From Marisa cornuarietis (taxonomy: Eukaryota > Mollusca > Gastropoda > Architaenioglossa > Ampullariidae): a stretch of 64,000 nt of DNA. The stretch spans positions 1,414,501-1,478,500 of the forward strand of contig SMMW01000584.1 of the NCBI GenBank assembly GCA_004794655.1. The letters are read 5' to 3'. A model generated the notes under the pieces. The model saw nothing but the letters and a program-made list of their open reading frames with translations. It ran no database searches and was not told the origin of the DNA. Position numbers and translations under genes: made by a program. Below, in pieces: positions 46,001-56,461 of this stretch (positions within the stretch are counted from its first letter, which is position 1; every line of letters starts with the position of its first letter).

Positions 46001-48500
46001 TAAGCTTGCTCCGGACCAGGTAGGACAAACATCTTCAGCATCTGCAGAACCTCTATCACAGTTTCATGGAATTTAAAAAGGATTTTGAAATTTCCATTTA
46101 GTGTCATCATTTGTTAATTAAAAGATTAGGGAGCTTGACTCGATTCTTAAAGCTGATGGTAAAGTCGTCTAAAAGATGGGAACGAGATTTTTGGACAGGG
46201 GCTCAGTTTCAGTTTTTGTCACGGGCGCCGTTTTCCGTAGATAGGTTTATGCGCACGCGTCCTGTAATCTAAGAAAACTTTTCAGATTTTTAACCTTCAG
46301 TTTATAAAGAATTCCTTAATCGTTATCTCGAGATGTGCTTTATACTAGAGCGCATCCGACGTCTTCTAGAAGCTTTCAGATGGCTGGTCAGGAACACTGC
46401 TTCACACAGAGAAATATTACACCTCCCTTCGTTCGTAAAACGCAATGCTGAAGACGGTGATTAGATGAAGCTAATAAACCAAGATCGGGAAACAGCAGAC
46501 ATTCCTGTTGGTTCTTACCGTCAACTCGGGGCATGAACATGAAGCCATTGTCCAGTGTGAGTGACAGGATCGTGTCCACGTGAGTCAACTCCTCCACACT
46601 CTTGCCTCGCAGACAGTGCAGCATCGTCTCGGATGAAGCCCTGGTGTCACCGACGCACCCCAAGGCCGAGGCCAGCTCCTTGATCTTGCTGGTGTAGTTC
46701 TCGGGAAAGCACAGTTGCATGTAGGGACTTCCGCTCTGAGTTATCGCCCGCCGGAACAATCCGGTGGAGGCCGGACTGATGACGTGGAAACCCACGCTCA
46801 TGCCACCCGCCGACTCCCCGAAGATGGTCACCTGGCCAGGGTCGCCTCCAAAGGTCTGGATGTTGTCCTTGACCCACACTAAGGCCAGGCGCTGATCCCA
46901 CAGCCCGTAGTTGCCCGGCGCTGTAGCGTCCCCAGTGGAGAGGAAGCCAAACACGCCCAGGCGGTACTGGATGGTCACCACGATGACGTCACTGTCCACC
47001 ACCAGCTTGGTCGGTCTGGGGGGGGGGAGAAGCAACAAGAAAAGACTAGACAAAGACAAATGAAATGACAAGGTCATTATAAAGAGCAATATAAAAAAGA
47101 TCGTGACGCGCATTTCATTACAAAAGTCATTCTGTCATTCTCATCGGTACTTATCGGTCCAAGAGTCCAGAAGGACTTTTGAGGTTATATGTGCTAGCAG
47201 ACTAAGTGTTTTATTAGTGTTAACACACTCTATCTGAGTGATGAATGCTAGCAGACTGTATGTTTCGAGTGAGTGCTAACAGACTATAAAGTAGTGCTGT
47301 GCTGACAAACTACAGGTGTATAGCGAGTAGTAACAAATAATGTAGCTGTGCTTTGCGGCTTTTCCTTGTCCAATAACTCTATAATTCTAATCCTACCCCA
47401 CACCCCGAGAATCTACAAGGGATGCGAAGTATAAAGGCATCGCATATTGTCTGTTGGCCCTTGATATATTGTAACGGAGAAGGCTAACGCGGTGCAGAAT
47501 ACTGTCGCGTTGTCTTCTTACGACAGAGCAGTGTAACCACAGGCTTACACATGCATGACCGATGGCACTCTGCTAAGACCAATGTTAAACCTCAGCTAAC
47601 CCTTTGAAAAGTAATATCCGGAATAACAGCACGTCAAGATTCTTCCAAAAGAAAAATTTTGTTGCTTATGACTTTTATTTATTTATTTTTTATTTATTTA
47701 TTTATTGCAAAGGAAACTTATCTCCACGCCCTCCCCAACCCACCTCCATGCTTAGAACCATTAACACAACAGACCACAACACTTGTTTTTCTTACATCAC
47801 CGTCATCACGAGGTCTCGCTTCGTCTGATTTTTCTCTTCTTGTTGAAAGGCATACTAGCAGTCCATTACAATTTTGTCTAGCTTAACAGACTCTTTCTAA
47901 CAGACTCTCTATAATGCCTTCGACGTGCTACAAATCATAATCTCTGTCAAATGAATCTCTTCTCTTCTTGTAACACTTCCAATACTTCTTCTCTAGTGAC
48001 CTAGAGGAAAGTAAGTTAATTTATGTGATGACAGCTACGCTAAAAAAAAAAAAAGCTTTTCAGGCTCTCTACCTGTATGACGCTGCGTCGCCAACTTGAA
48101 ATCCTCCTCCATGAATCCACACCATGACCGGCCTGGGGGTTCCGGACGTGACGTCATCACCGACAGGCACAAAGACGTTGAGAGTAAGGCAGTCCTCGCT
48201 AGTGCCGTTGTACACCCCCATCCATGGCAGCTCCTGAGGACAAGCTGGTAGTAGGGTGGTGGCCTCGAACACCTTCCCGTCTTCTGGTCCGGGGTGTGGC
48301 TGGGGTTTCTGCCAACGGAGTTTCCCCGTGGGTGGCAGAGCGAAGGGAATACCCAGGTACCCGCTCATCTTCCTGCCGTCACGACCCTGAACGTCTATCC
48401 CCCTGATAACCCCCCACGGAGCTTTAATGATGGGGGCGGAAATGATCTCATCAAACATCGTCGTGACTAGAAGAAGGGTGCAGATACTGCCGGCAGACAT
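42828..48500 (-). CDS. CES-A: type-B carboxylesterase with ER-retention signal, 5 exons, 579 aa
   Basis: Five exons (48,500-48,073; 47,015-46,519; 45,312-45,074; 44,853-44,498; 43,047-42,828) join in matching phases to 1,740 nt. This is an alpha/beta-hydrolase of the carboxylesterase/cholinesterase family, cleaving ester bonds of lipids or xenobiotics. A signal peptide covers residues 1-22. Disulfide partners are C87 and C104 (SEDCLTLNV), the oxyanion hole is HGGGF (130-134), and the nucleophile is GESAGG with Ser211. The acid is Glu344 (NSEG) and the base His461 (GTHHADD, where most relatives have HGxE). The chain ends VKDEL, the classical ER-lumen retrieval signal. Length is normal for the family. 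A homologous gene, CES-B, lies upstream on the same strand. Cholinesterase activity is possible but not shown. The substrate is unknown. Confidence 0.95.
43070..43124. repeat. (TTA)n-(TTG)n compound microsatellite in CES-A intron 4
   Basis: About seven TTA units followed by ten TTG units. It generates the polythreonine stretch seen in a minus-strand frame here. Confidence 0.9.
43546..43640. repeat. Degenerate telomere-like CCCTAA repeats in CES-A intron 4
   Basis: Scattered TTAACCCTAACCC, ATCCCTAAC and TAAACCCTAATCC motifs occur within about 90 bp of C/A-rich sequence. Metazoan telomeres are TTAGGG repeats, and this looks like an eroded interstitial copy. It could also be chance in a biased tract. 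Confidence 0.4.
44498..44853 (-). CDS. CES-A exon 4 (catalytic His)
   Basis: The acceptor is ACTCCTCAG at the right edge and the donor GTAAGT at the left. It enters in phase 0 and leaves in phase 2. Residues 389-506, including YLYWLNQDL and PGTHHADDLLLEF with His461. Its length of 356 nt equals that of the CES-B counterpart. Confidence 0.95.
45074..45312 (-). CDS. CES-A exon 3 (catalytic Glu)
   Basis: Acceptor TTGCACAG, donor GTGTTG, enters in phase 1 and ends in phase 0. Residues 310-388. SGFTNSEGALLLL holds the acid Glu344. 239 nt, the same length as exon 3 of CES-B. Confidence 0.94.
45757..46115 (+). mobile_element. LINE family B fragment, antisense in CES-A intron 2
   Basis: Plus-strand frames, broken by stops and shifts, read GNIKEVVLSTALE, PWVTNDIQDF and then KHLQHLQNLYHSFMEFKKDF. 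These match the linker and the start of the reverse-transcriptase domain of a second LINE family, with the part between them deleted. The related C-terminal piece lies at 50,250-50,440. Confidence 0.7.
46519..47015 (-). CDS. CES-A exon 2 (nucleophile elbow)
   Basis: The acceptor follows a C run (CCCCCCAG) and the donor is GTAAGA. It enters in phase 2 and leaves in phase 1. Residues 144-308. VVTIQYRLGVFGF, GNYGLWDQ and GESAGG (Ser211) are family hallmarks. Confidence 0.96.
47180..47340. repeat. Degenerate minisatellite in CES-A intron 1
   Basis: Four diverged units begin TGCTAGCAGACT, TGCTAGCAGACTG, TGCTAACAGACT and TGCTGACAAACT, spaced about 30-65 bp. Confidence 0.55.
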
Positions 48501-48526
48501 GTCGTGACACCAACAGTTATGCTAGC
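48073..48526 (-). CDS. CES-A exon 1 (5' UTR end, signal peptide, oxyanion hole)
   Basis: Coding starts at 48,500 and the donor is GTAGAG. The ATG opens MSAGSICTLLLVTTMF, a clear signal peptide, and is matched by the start of the solitary exon at 58,746. TTTTCAG at 48,527-48,533 looks like an acceptor, so a further 5' UTR exon probably lies upstream. The exon ends in phase 2 after GDAASY. Confidence 0.93.
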
Positions 48527-49758
48527 CTGAAAAGAATAGTGTGGTAGTGTGCTTGAATATTTAGGCTAAGAAAATTAATTTTGTAAATTAAGTCACTTCA
48601 GCTTTAGTGAAAGCAGAAACCAATTATTTTCTATTGAGCCCCGCTAGCGTGGCTTGTGACGTCTTCCAAGCCATGTGACCGCAGTGACGGACAGATTTGC
48701 TGAGCTGGTGGCTGATTTGCCCAGTGAAAGCAGCCAGTGAAATCTGCCAGCTCTTTTCCATCGGCCATGACTTGAGTCACAGGTAAGAAGCATTCCATTT
48801 ATGCTCCAAAATGTGTACAACTGTATCTCATTTAGCAGCATGGCAGAATCACGGCTCCATAGCGCGGCTAGTGAGGGCTCACAACTCACGTGACCGCGGT
48901 GACTAACAGGTCAACTAATGGCTTCTAGCATGGTAAATTGTTAGGTCCTTCATGCACGGCCAGTGACGGCTCTCAAAGGGATTTTTTTTCTTTCTTTGAT
49001 TGCCACTTTAATTTCAAAAGCTAATCCCCATCATATGTAACCAAGGCGAACGACAACAACTAAAGGACCGAGAATACACTATTATCTTTGACCAATAATG
49101 AATATTCAGTACATTTTATATCAAGAGTTCACAATCTGTGTCTTGCTTTCACTTATTCTCCACCTAAAAATTTAAAAATTTTAAGAATTTAATATTCCTT
49201 GAGAGAAAACGAATGTTGCCATATTTTGCTTGTTGTGTTTTGTTTCAGTTTTGAGTACGGTCCATTTCGAGCAAACTTTATTCCTTGCGTGTCTTACTGA
49301 ATGTGACATACATCAAGCAGTGTCTTTAACTTAGCTCACACCTTCCCTTCTGTCCACATAAACCTTTTAAAATCTCAGCATTAAAAACTGTTTTATAGCA
49401 TTAGCGGACAAAGTTGTAAGTATGGTAAAACAGCCATCGCTACCAGATTTAGAAAGAACTGTCAAAAATTGCAAGAAACATTAACGAAAACTAAAGAAAA
49501 AACAGCAACTGTGAAAACATCCCTGTTAGTAACTGTAAGTTGACTGAACGAACATACCTTAATAGTGTTACGGCTTTTACAAGCAGAGATGATACAGTCT
49601 ATGATGACTGAGAATTGAGGATTTTCTGGAGTCTGGTGACATGAAAGGCCTTACCTCCTTATGTGTGGGAAAACTATGCACTGCTGCTAGATGTGGTGTT
49701 AAAAAACCGACACCTACGGTAAACTTGCAGGGGTTATCTCGAAGGCACATATAGGCCT
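48527..49758 (-). other. CES-A upstream region with an internal imperfect duplication
   Basis: Segments 48,644-48,705 and 48,855-48,915 share the block GTGACCGCAGTGAC / GTGACCGCGGTGAC after GCTAGCG-like sequence. A shorter echo (GGCCAGTGACGGCTCTC) occurs at 48,958-48,975. No gene is seen. Confidence 0.45.
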
Positions 49759-50006
49759 GGGGCTAGTTGCATGACACATTTCTAACACTTTTAGGCTTTA
49801 ACTCTTTTTAGAAAGACACAACACATTTTCATAACTTTTTTAAAAATAAGAAAACTCTTTTTAAACCAGATTTTCGTTTCCGGCAGAATATTTTTGGTGC
49901 AGCGCGTTTAAATGCCATATTAGCGATTTTTCAAGAATAAACAGTTTCTAGATTTCCCTTTTTAAAACAAGTTTTAATGTGTAGAAACGTGTTGTGCAAC
50001 TAGCCC
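49759..50006. mobile_element. MITE-like TIR element, family A, copy 2 (248 bp)
   Basis: The left end GGGGCTAGTTGCATGACAC and the right end GTGTTGTGCAACTAGCCC are inverted repeats. Sub-terminal CTTTTAGGCTTTAACTCT matches the copy at 5,991-6,257. The interior has diverged. Confidence 0.82.
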
Positions 50007-50249
50007 AGGGCTCTTGAGTCATTAATGCCACAATCGTAGATTCAAAAAAATAGACAGGCAAGGAAAAAGTGATTTTGTTATTTCTTTAAAAGCTAGAAAA
50101 AGGAGAGTATCTGGTTGCAGTCTATTCGAAGATAGAACTTCATGGCAACAGCAGAATCAACAGCTGCAAAATCAGTGAAAACTAGGCTCAGATCGGCGAG
50201 AAACAAGTCGCTTATTGTACAAGTTCTGACATCGTTGCCAGGCTTGGAG

Positions 50250-50440
50250 AAAATGGCCTAAGAAATTTGAGTGGACTTGACGAATCCGACAAATGTGATG
50301 AAATCTAAGGTACTTTGAAGGACAGTCTTCGACAAATTGTCCTGCTTGGTCACATGGCCAAACCAGAGCAGCTTACGCCGATAGAGTAAGGCTTCCGGTT
50401 GTCCTACTAGTGTGGCGACTAAGCATGATGCGGTGATCAA
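50250..50440 (-). mobile_element. LINE family B, C-terminal fragment
   Basis: The minus-strand frame reads GQPEALLYRRKLLWFGHVTK and DNLSKTVLQ, the RRKLxWFGHVTR-DSLSKTILQ motif at the C-terminus of a common invertebrate LINE family. It is cut on both sides. Confidence 0.75.
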
Positions 50441-53400
50441 AACAAGTTCTTCTTAATTGAATAAGCAAGAATAAAGTAAGGCTTTAATTCTTAATTACTT
50501 TTATCAACCACCATCTTTCCTCCCCCGACGAACACATAAAGAAGGCGCATAGTCAGCAATCTGTTTCTATATTAATAAGCAGATTTATATAGCGCATTCC
50601 TCCACTACAGAGCAAACTCAATACGCTTTACACAAATATAAACAAATGACATTGGAATACAGAGTCAAAGCACTTACAGATCGTATTTGTGCCACTCGCA
50701 ATCTAGAGAAATAATAATAATAACAATAATAATCGTGCACACAGAATAATAAGATATACACGGACGCACGCGACGTAAGTTGCAAATGTTATGTCTATAG
50801 ATTGACAAATGGGATGATGAAACATGTTAAGTCAGAAGCTGCTCCCAGCTTGTTCAATCCAGTTGAAAAACTGTAAGCGAAGCTGGAAATCCTCTCATCC
50901 ACATCACAGTTCCGGTCGTATAATTTAATTCACCAAGATATAATACTAAAGTACCGCCTATACTTGAAGTTGGTGTCATCTGCAAGATGATTCTGTCGGG
51001 ATGCAGAGCAAACCACGGAGCATATCCTACAGGAAAGATGGCTCTCCCAGAAACCCAGAGCAGAGATCTGGCCGTCCTCGATGGCTCTAGACATTAAGCT
51101 GTACAGACCTGTGGACGCTCTGCGGATGACTGCCAGTTTTATCTCGGGAGCTATAGGCTCCAAGTGTAATTAAGGCAAACGGCAACAACAGCAGCATCAC
51201 AATTATCATTTCTCCATATCTGGATAATACTGCAAGAAGGCTTCACCTCGATTAGAAAAATTTACAAGTGTATTTCGAATACCGCGGAGAAACACGTCTA
51301 GCAGACAAGACGATCAGTATAGAGATTTTCCGTTACCGCGTTTGGTGAATATACTTGTCCCTCAGACCTCAAAAACGCTTCTTTAATTTTTTGCACCCGC
51401 CTTTGGTCGTACAATCTTTCTTGTTCAAAACAACACATAGCATGTCGAGGTTGGTCTTACAGGGACTAGCGTGTCTTGCTCCTTGTATCCAAGATAAGCT
51501 CTGCCCAGAGGTTTCCGATTGACTTCGGCCAAAGATCCTGGATATTCTTGGTGGAAGACACGCTTTTAAATATTTGCCCATAGATAATCATAGTTTTTAA
51601 CACAGTTTTTCAAGGCGGATTGCGCAAACCGTCTTTTTGGCTGTGGTGCTCGTTGAGATTGTTCGCGACTAAATTGCAGTTACTGCACCTGTTTGCATGT
51701 AAACTTCTCCCCATCAGCTAAATCTCATGACGCAAAGTGCACGACCTCGGAGAGACGTTTAGGGCTTGTCAAGCAGATAACCCACATGTAGGAGCCTATT
51801 CATTACCAAGCACCGAATTTACAAAAGCGTTAGTCTTCATGGGTCCTTTTTTGTCATACGTCACCTGTTTAACGGAATTTTGCTGCTTGCTGCAGGTTCC
51901 AAAAGATATGCGCAGTCGATACCAGTTGATATGTAAGATGGGATACGACAATCATAACACACGAGCTTCAGGTGCTTCAGCATAGTCTCAACAACATGAA
52001 AGGAGGAAGGATAAACTTTGGGAAGGTCATCAGTAAAACCACTCTGCAAAGAAAACTTGACACAGATAAATATGTAAGCCATATAATATAAACGCGCGTT
52101 TTTCACAGCGGGCTGTAAGGTCTACAAACTGTTAATCAACATCATCAACATGACAGGGCTTTTTAAATCGTCGTTTTTCTGAAAACAGTTAAAGAGGTGT
52201 GGATTATAGCTGTATTAAAGCATCGTTTAGAATGGCATCATTGAAATTAGTGAATTCAAAACTTAGTGAATTTTTTTATGTAAACATTGTCACGGGCATG
52301 GGCAGCCAGCGGCGTTGTGATATTCTGAGCTATAGAAGCATGCGTTATTATTGATTATCTGTTGATTAATACCTTCAATTTACTAGTCAACATACCTCAC
52401 ACCCAGCCATGGAATCGTGTGTTGTTTTACATGAGTAAACGTTACCATCTAAGGTGCACGGCAGGGACAAGAGGTTTGTCTAAGGTCAATCGAGATGGTA
52501 CCACGTGACGCCGTTAGGCGGGGGGGGGGAGAGGCGGGGCTACTAGCAGTTATTGGTCGTACTTCGCATGCGCACTTCTTGTGTTCACATACAAAATGAA
52601 AAACGAGCCCGCCAAAACGCGCCGAAAATTTCTGTGCTGAGATTTTTTTAACTGGAGGTTCGGTAGTGTTAATGAAGCGAAAGTAAGGAACCAAACACTA
52701 AACACTTCCTAAAAATGTATAATGAAACTGGTTGAAAGTCTGTCCACTCCTTGTTGGGTGCTAGAAAACGTCACTCGCTCTCCTGACTCGAGCTAAAGAC
52801 GACGTCCTTCCTCGCAGGTGAGGAGAACTACGTGACGCCGCCTACCTGACCGCGAAGAACTGTCATGAACGTCACTCACTCGCCTGTGACGGCACACGTA
52901 GCGATATAGCTTATATAACTTATATGTCTTGGTATATGACGGAATCTCTGGCAGTCACTTTTAATTATGCATATCTACTAAAGTCAGCCACGGTACAAGC
53001 TTAGTTTTAAATGGTGCTCTCTCCGACACACACGACCACACCCACCCACCACCTACACACACAATACTGTCTTATATATTAGGATTGTCTAAGCTCTTCT
53101 GACAAAAGTTTACTAGCCTTCAATTTTCTGAATTTCAAAAAGAGAAAGAAAATAAGCATCGTAAAAATATTAACAAGTTTGGACAGCCAGTTCCTTCATT
53201 CTGAATGAAATTGTTCTCGTTGCAAATGCTGAACGATGATAACACTTCTTTATAGTAGTTCCAGACACCTCTTTTACCAAATTTTGTAAAAATAAAACTG
53301 TAATAATAAAATAGGCTGTCTGAAATAAATGCATGCTTAATATATCAGTAAACAGATAATGTAATTGATGCATGACACATAAGCACTAGTCATTTAGTCT

Positions 53401-53469
53401 GCGTTAAAGGTCTATTGTGCTGTTTGTTTATAAAGTTGTCGTGGTTTGTGATCTTACTAAAAACTGTCA
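50441..53469. other. Intergenic stretch, no gene seen
   Basis: Apart from the GCGC-type repeat at 50,570-50,635, I recognise nothing in most of this. Around 52,500-52,575 a GC box (GAGGCGGGGC), an inverted CCAAT (ATTGG) and an NRF1-like CGCATGCGCA lie within 80 bp, which looks promoter-like, but no linked gene is visible. Confidence 0.35.
50570..50635 (+). repeat. Dispersed repeat, GCGC-type fragment, copy 3
   Basis: TTAATAAGCAGATTTATATA then GCGCATTCC and CTCAATACGCTTTACAC, the same layout as the fragments at 10,487 and 27,004. Confidence 0.6.
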
Positions 53470-53605
53470 CAGTGGCGTAGGAACCGGGAGGGCAAGGGGG
53501 CAGCCCCCCCCCAAAAAAAAAAAGATGCTGGGAAGACATGAATGTGAACGTCGTTCATTGTCAGCATGGAGCTGCCCCACCCCCCAAAATCTTCCTACGC
53601 CACTG
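53470..53605. mobile_element. Short TIR element with TGTCA duplication (136 bp)
   Basis: The ends CAGTGGCGTAGGAA and TTCCTACGCCACTG are inverted repeats. Both flanks carry TGTCA (53,465-53,469 and 53,606-53,610), a likely 5-bp target duplication. The interior is a G/C/A-run-rich spacer without coding. Confidence 0.8.
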
Positions 53606-53610
53606 TGTCA

Positions 53611-54632
53611 TGCACAGAAGCAATAGATGTGAAATGTGGAAGACATCTCTTAACTGCAAACATAAGAGAGGTTCCCAATAAAGATCCATTTATATCTAAA
53701 ATACAAATTAAAACCATGTTCAATGTATTTGTTTTAGGTACCGCAGTAGTTCTTTGAATTACTTTGAGTAAATCACGATAACAGTTGAGTCCTTAGAGAG
53801 TTTTTCTCACATTTCTTTCTTTTTCACCTCTTGTTTAAATTCAGTCAGTCAATGCTGACGAAAGCCCCTATTAAAAGAAAAATTTGGAATCTTTAGTAAG
53901 GTAGGTAACATTTTTTTAGTGTTAATGAACATTTTTAGGTGAACCAAGTTGTTTAGATCAGCGTGTGGGCACAGGGTGTTTTGCAACTGCGAGTCCATTT
54001 GATCGTGGGCTCTTTCTGACCTCTTCTTCCTTTTTTTTCTTCGCTGTGGAAAAATAATGTTTAGACAGCGTTCGGCTCAAGACGTGGCAGAGAGGAAAAT
54101 CCATTTTCCTTGTAAATACGATACTGTATCGTAAAGCACTCGTTTGTGAAGTAAACAAACTACATCGTAGTCACTAGCCATCTGTTAAGCGCCACCTGCA
54201 GGCGACGTTTGGGATTTCTGGGGAACTTGTGAAAGCTATACCAAGAGCCCAGACATAACATTCGCGACAATCGCTTGGTCCACATTTTCATAGCGTATTT
54301 TTTTTAAGCAGCTAAATACCCGGTTGCAAGAGAGAGGCTACCAACTCGAAATTGTTCTCCCGATACTGTCGTCATTGGCCACGGTGCGTGTGCGCGTGAT
54401 TTTACGGTTTTCGTGCAAAACGGTTTGCATGTTAAGATTATGCAAACATATTTACTTGAAAGTATGAAACATTTGAAATATGAAAACTGAATACAACAGA
54501 TACTCTACTTTCTCATTTGAGAACCTTGTAAACAGTGTCATTATATTTTTACTATTAGCATTGTGCAAACGTTAGCTTATTATAAGTATCCGAATTTCAA
54601 CTGTGACGAGCTTATACTCATAGGTGAAAACT
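53611..54632. other. Intergenic stretch, no gene seen
   Basis: AT-rich with no recognisable element or coding region. Confidence 0.4.
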
Positions 54633-54795
54633 GGTGTCTTACGTCGAGCCAGCAACTAAGGTTATATCACAGCAAAGCAGCCAGCCCTGTAAACAGATGC
54701 CACATGCAGAGAAAGAACAGCGTGCCGAGATTTGAACCCAGGGCAGCCAATCATACTGACAGATCTGGGCTTCTGTTACATAGTCAAACATTAAT
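54633..54795 (-). mobile_element. tRNA-derived SINE, family 2, copy on minus strand
   Basis: The minus strand reads GGTTCAAATCTC (B box, 54,727-54,738), then GGCACGCTGTTC, GCATGTGGCATCTGTTTAC and GATATAACCTTAGTTGCTGG, collinear with the copy at 56,262-56,461. The A box is eroded. Confidence 0.8.
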
Positions 54796-55817
54796 ACTAT
54801 TAGCTTACTGCAATTTGGTGAGTAAAGGTAGGTCGTCCCCTATCCGCTTCGCCATTTGGTGCAATTAGGTGCTCACATGCCGATCCAAGGATGACACATA
54901 AATATTTACACCAAAGCAAGAATCGTCACATTTTTTCATCTCTTGGTTCCACAGCCTCTCTCTAGGGAACAGGAATAGTCTTGTCTCCCTTGTTAATATT
55001 TGTTCCAAGATCACCGGAATCAGGCAGAGGGACTTGCCAGCCTTCTGTCATCAGCAAATCCTTAGAAAGTCATCCCGTATCCTCTCTATTTCTGATCATG
55101 TGTTGACACGTGAATTCTCACTCTTGCGGCCTGGCTGTAGGTACACGATGCCTGGTATGCAAAACCAATCGTCACCGCAATTCATTCATTCCACGTGCCA
55201 TTCATCTGATCAATTCTACTGGCCGTGAACTCGTACTATCCACTGTTGCTGAGAAAAAAAAATGTGTGTGTGTGGGTGGGCGCGCGCGCTCGCGCTCGAG
55301 TGCGAGAGAGAGAGAGAAATTATTTCAACATGTATATGTATTATCTCTTGTATATGAAGTATATGTATGTGTTACTACTGCTACAAGCACTATGTAGAAT
55401 TGCCCTTGTGAATAAATGAAATTGTATTGTAACAACTTTGGTACAGGGACACCAGTAGTCGACGCTCCATTCTGCCAACGTGCCGCACCAAACTTGAACA
55501 AGTAACTTTAAAAGGTGAGCGCCTGTAAATTTCGTTTCACCAGCACGTGGCGCAAGCATACTATTCAACAGCTCCTCCAAAGATTGACAATCTCATTACA
55601 CAATCAGCGCACGCCTCCCTACACATAATCTGCAACGGCGCAATAATTTATTGCGAAGGTCAACTCACTTAGCTCTAGCTTTCTCAAGTTCATCAAAAGT
55701 GCACATCAAGGAGCTTTTGCTGTTCTCAACACTGTCAACGTGCAAAGGGCAATAACCGAAGATTTTGTACTTCACGTGGCTGTAAACAAATTTGAAGTAC
55801 TGTTGCACTCTCCCGTT

Positions 55818-55851
55818 CGCCGTGATATAGCCCTAGTTGCTGGCACGGCGC
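55818..55851 (+). mobile_element. SINE family 2, 3'-tail fragment
   Basis: GCCGTGATATAGCCCTAGTT followed by GCTGGCACGGCG matches the last segment of the copies at 54,633 and 56,262. The rest of the element is absent. Confidence 0.6.
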
Positions 55852-56261
55852 TTTTTGTTTCTGTTCTACCTGCTCTATCAGCAAGAAGACACGGTGATCT
55901 CCATAGGAAGGTCAGATGGTATGCATAGAAGGCCATGCGTTACCTCTCTTCAGGAGTGAAAAAATGGGCTTGCGAAAATTTTTCTCCCTCCTTTCAAATA
56001 CCTGGGATATCTATGATGAATTAAGAGCACGATACCACGATAAAAGCTCATGCACCGCCCCTTCAGCATCTCCGCGAGTGACGTGCAATTTAACAGCCGC
56101 ATGTACGTGGTTATTGCACCTACCTGGATGTATCACAGGTCTTATCTTGGGGTAACTTTGCAAGTAAATGTGAAATTCTCATTCCTTGGTTAATGTTGCC
56201 TTATGTAAAATGTATTCATTCATAATATCATCATCTGTCCTCCTTGTGCCGTCCGGCACGT

Positions 56262-56461
56262 GGGGGCGGCCCGGTGGCGCAACGGTTAGCGCCTGTCACC
56301 AATGCAGTGAAGGTTGGCTGTCCTGGGTTCAGCTCTCGTCTCAGGCACGCTGTTCATTCTCTCCATGTGGCATCTGTTTACAGGGCTCGCTGCCTTGCCG
56401 TGTGATATAGCCTTAGTTGCTGGCTCGGCGTAAAACACCCCCCCACCCACACACACACACC
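56262..56461 (+). mobile_element. tRNA-derived SINE, family 2, best-preserved copy
   Basis: A box in GGTGGCGCAACGGTTAGCG (56,273-56,291), B box GGTTCAGCTCTC (56,326-56,337), then a body with GTGGCATCTGTTTACAGGG and a 3' end GATATAGCCTTAGTTGCTGG, finishing in an AC-rich tail (56,431-56,461). It abuts the 3' end of the LINE at 56,462 tail to tail. Confidence 0.85.
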
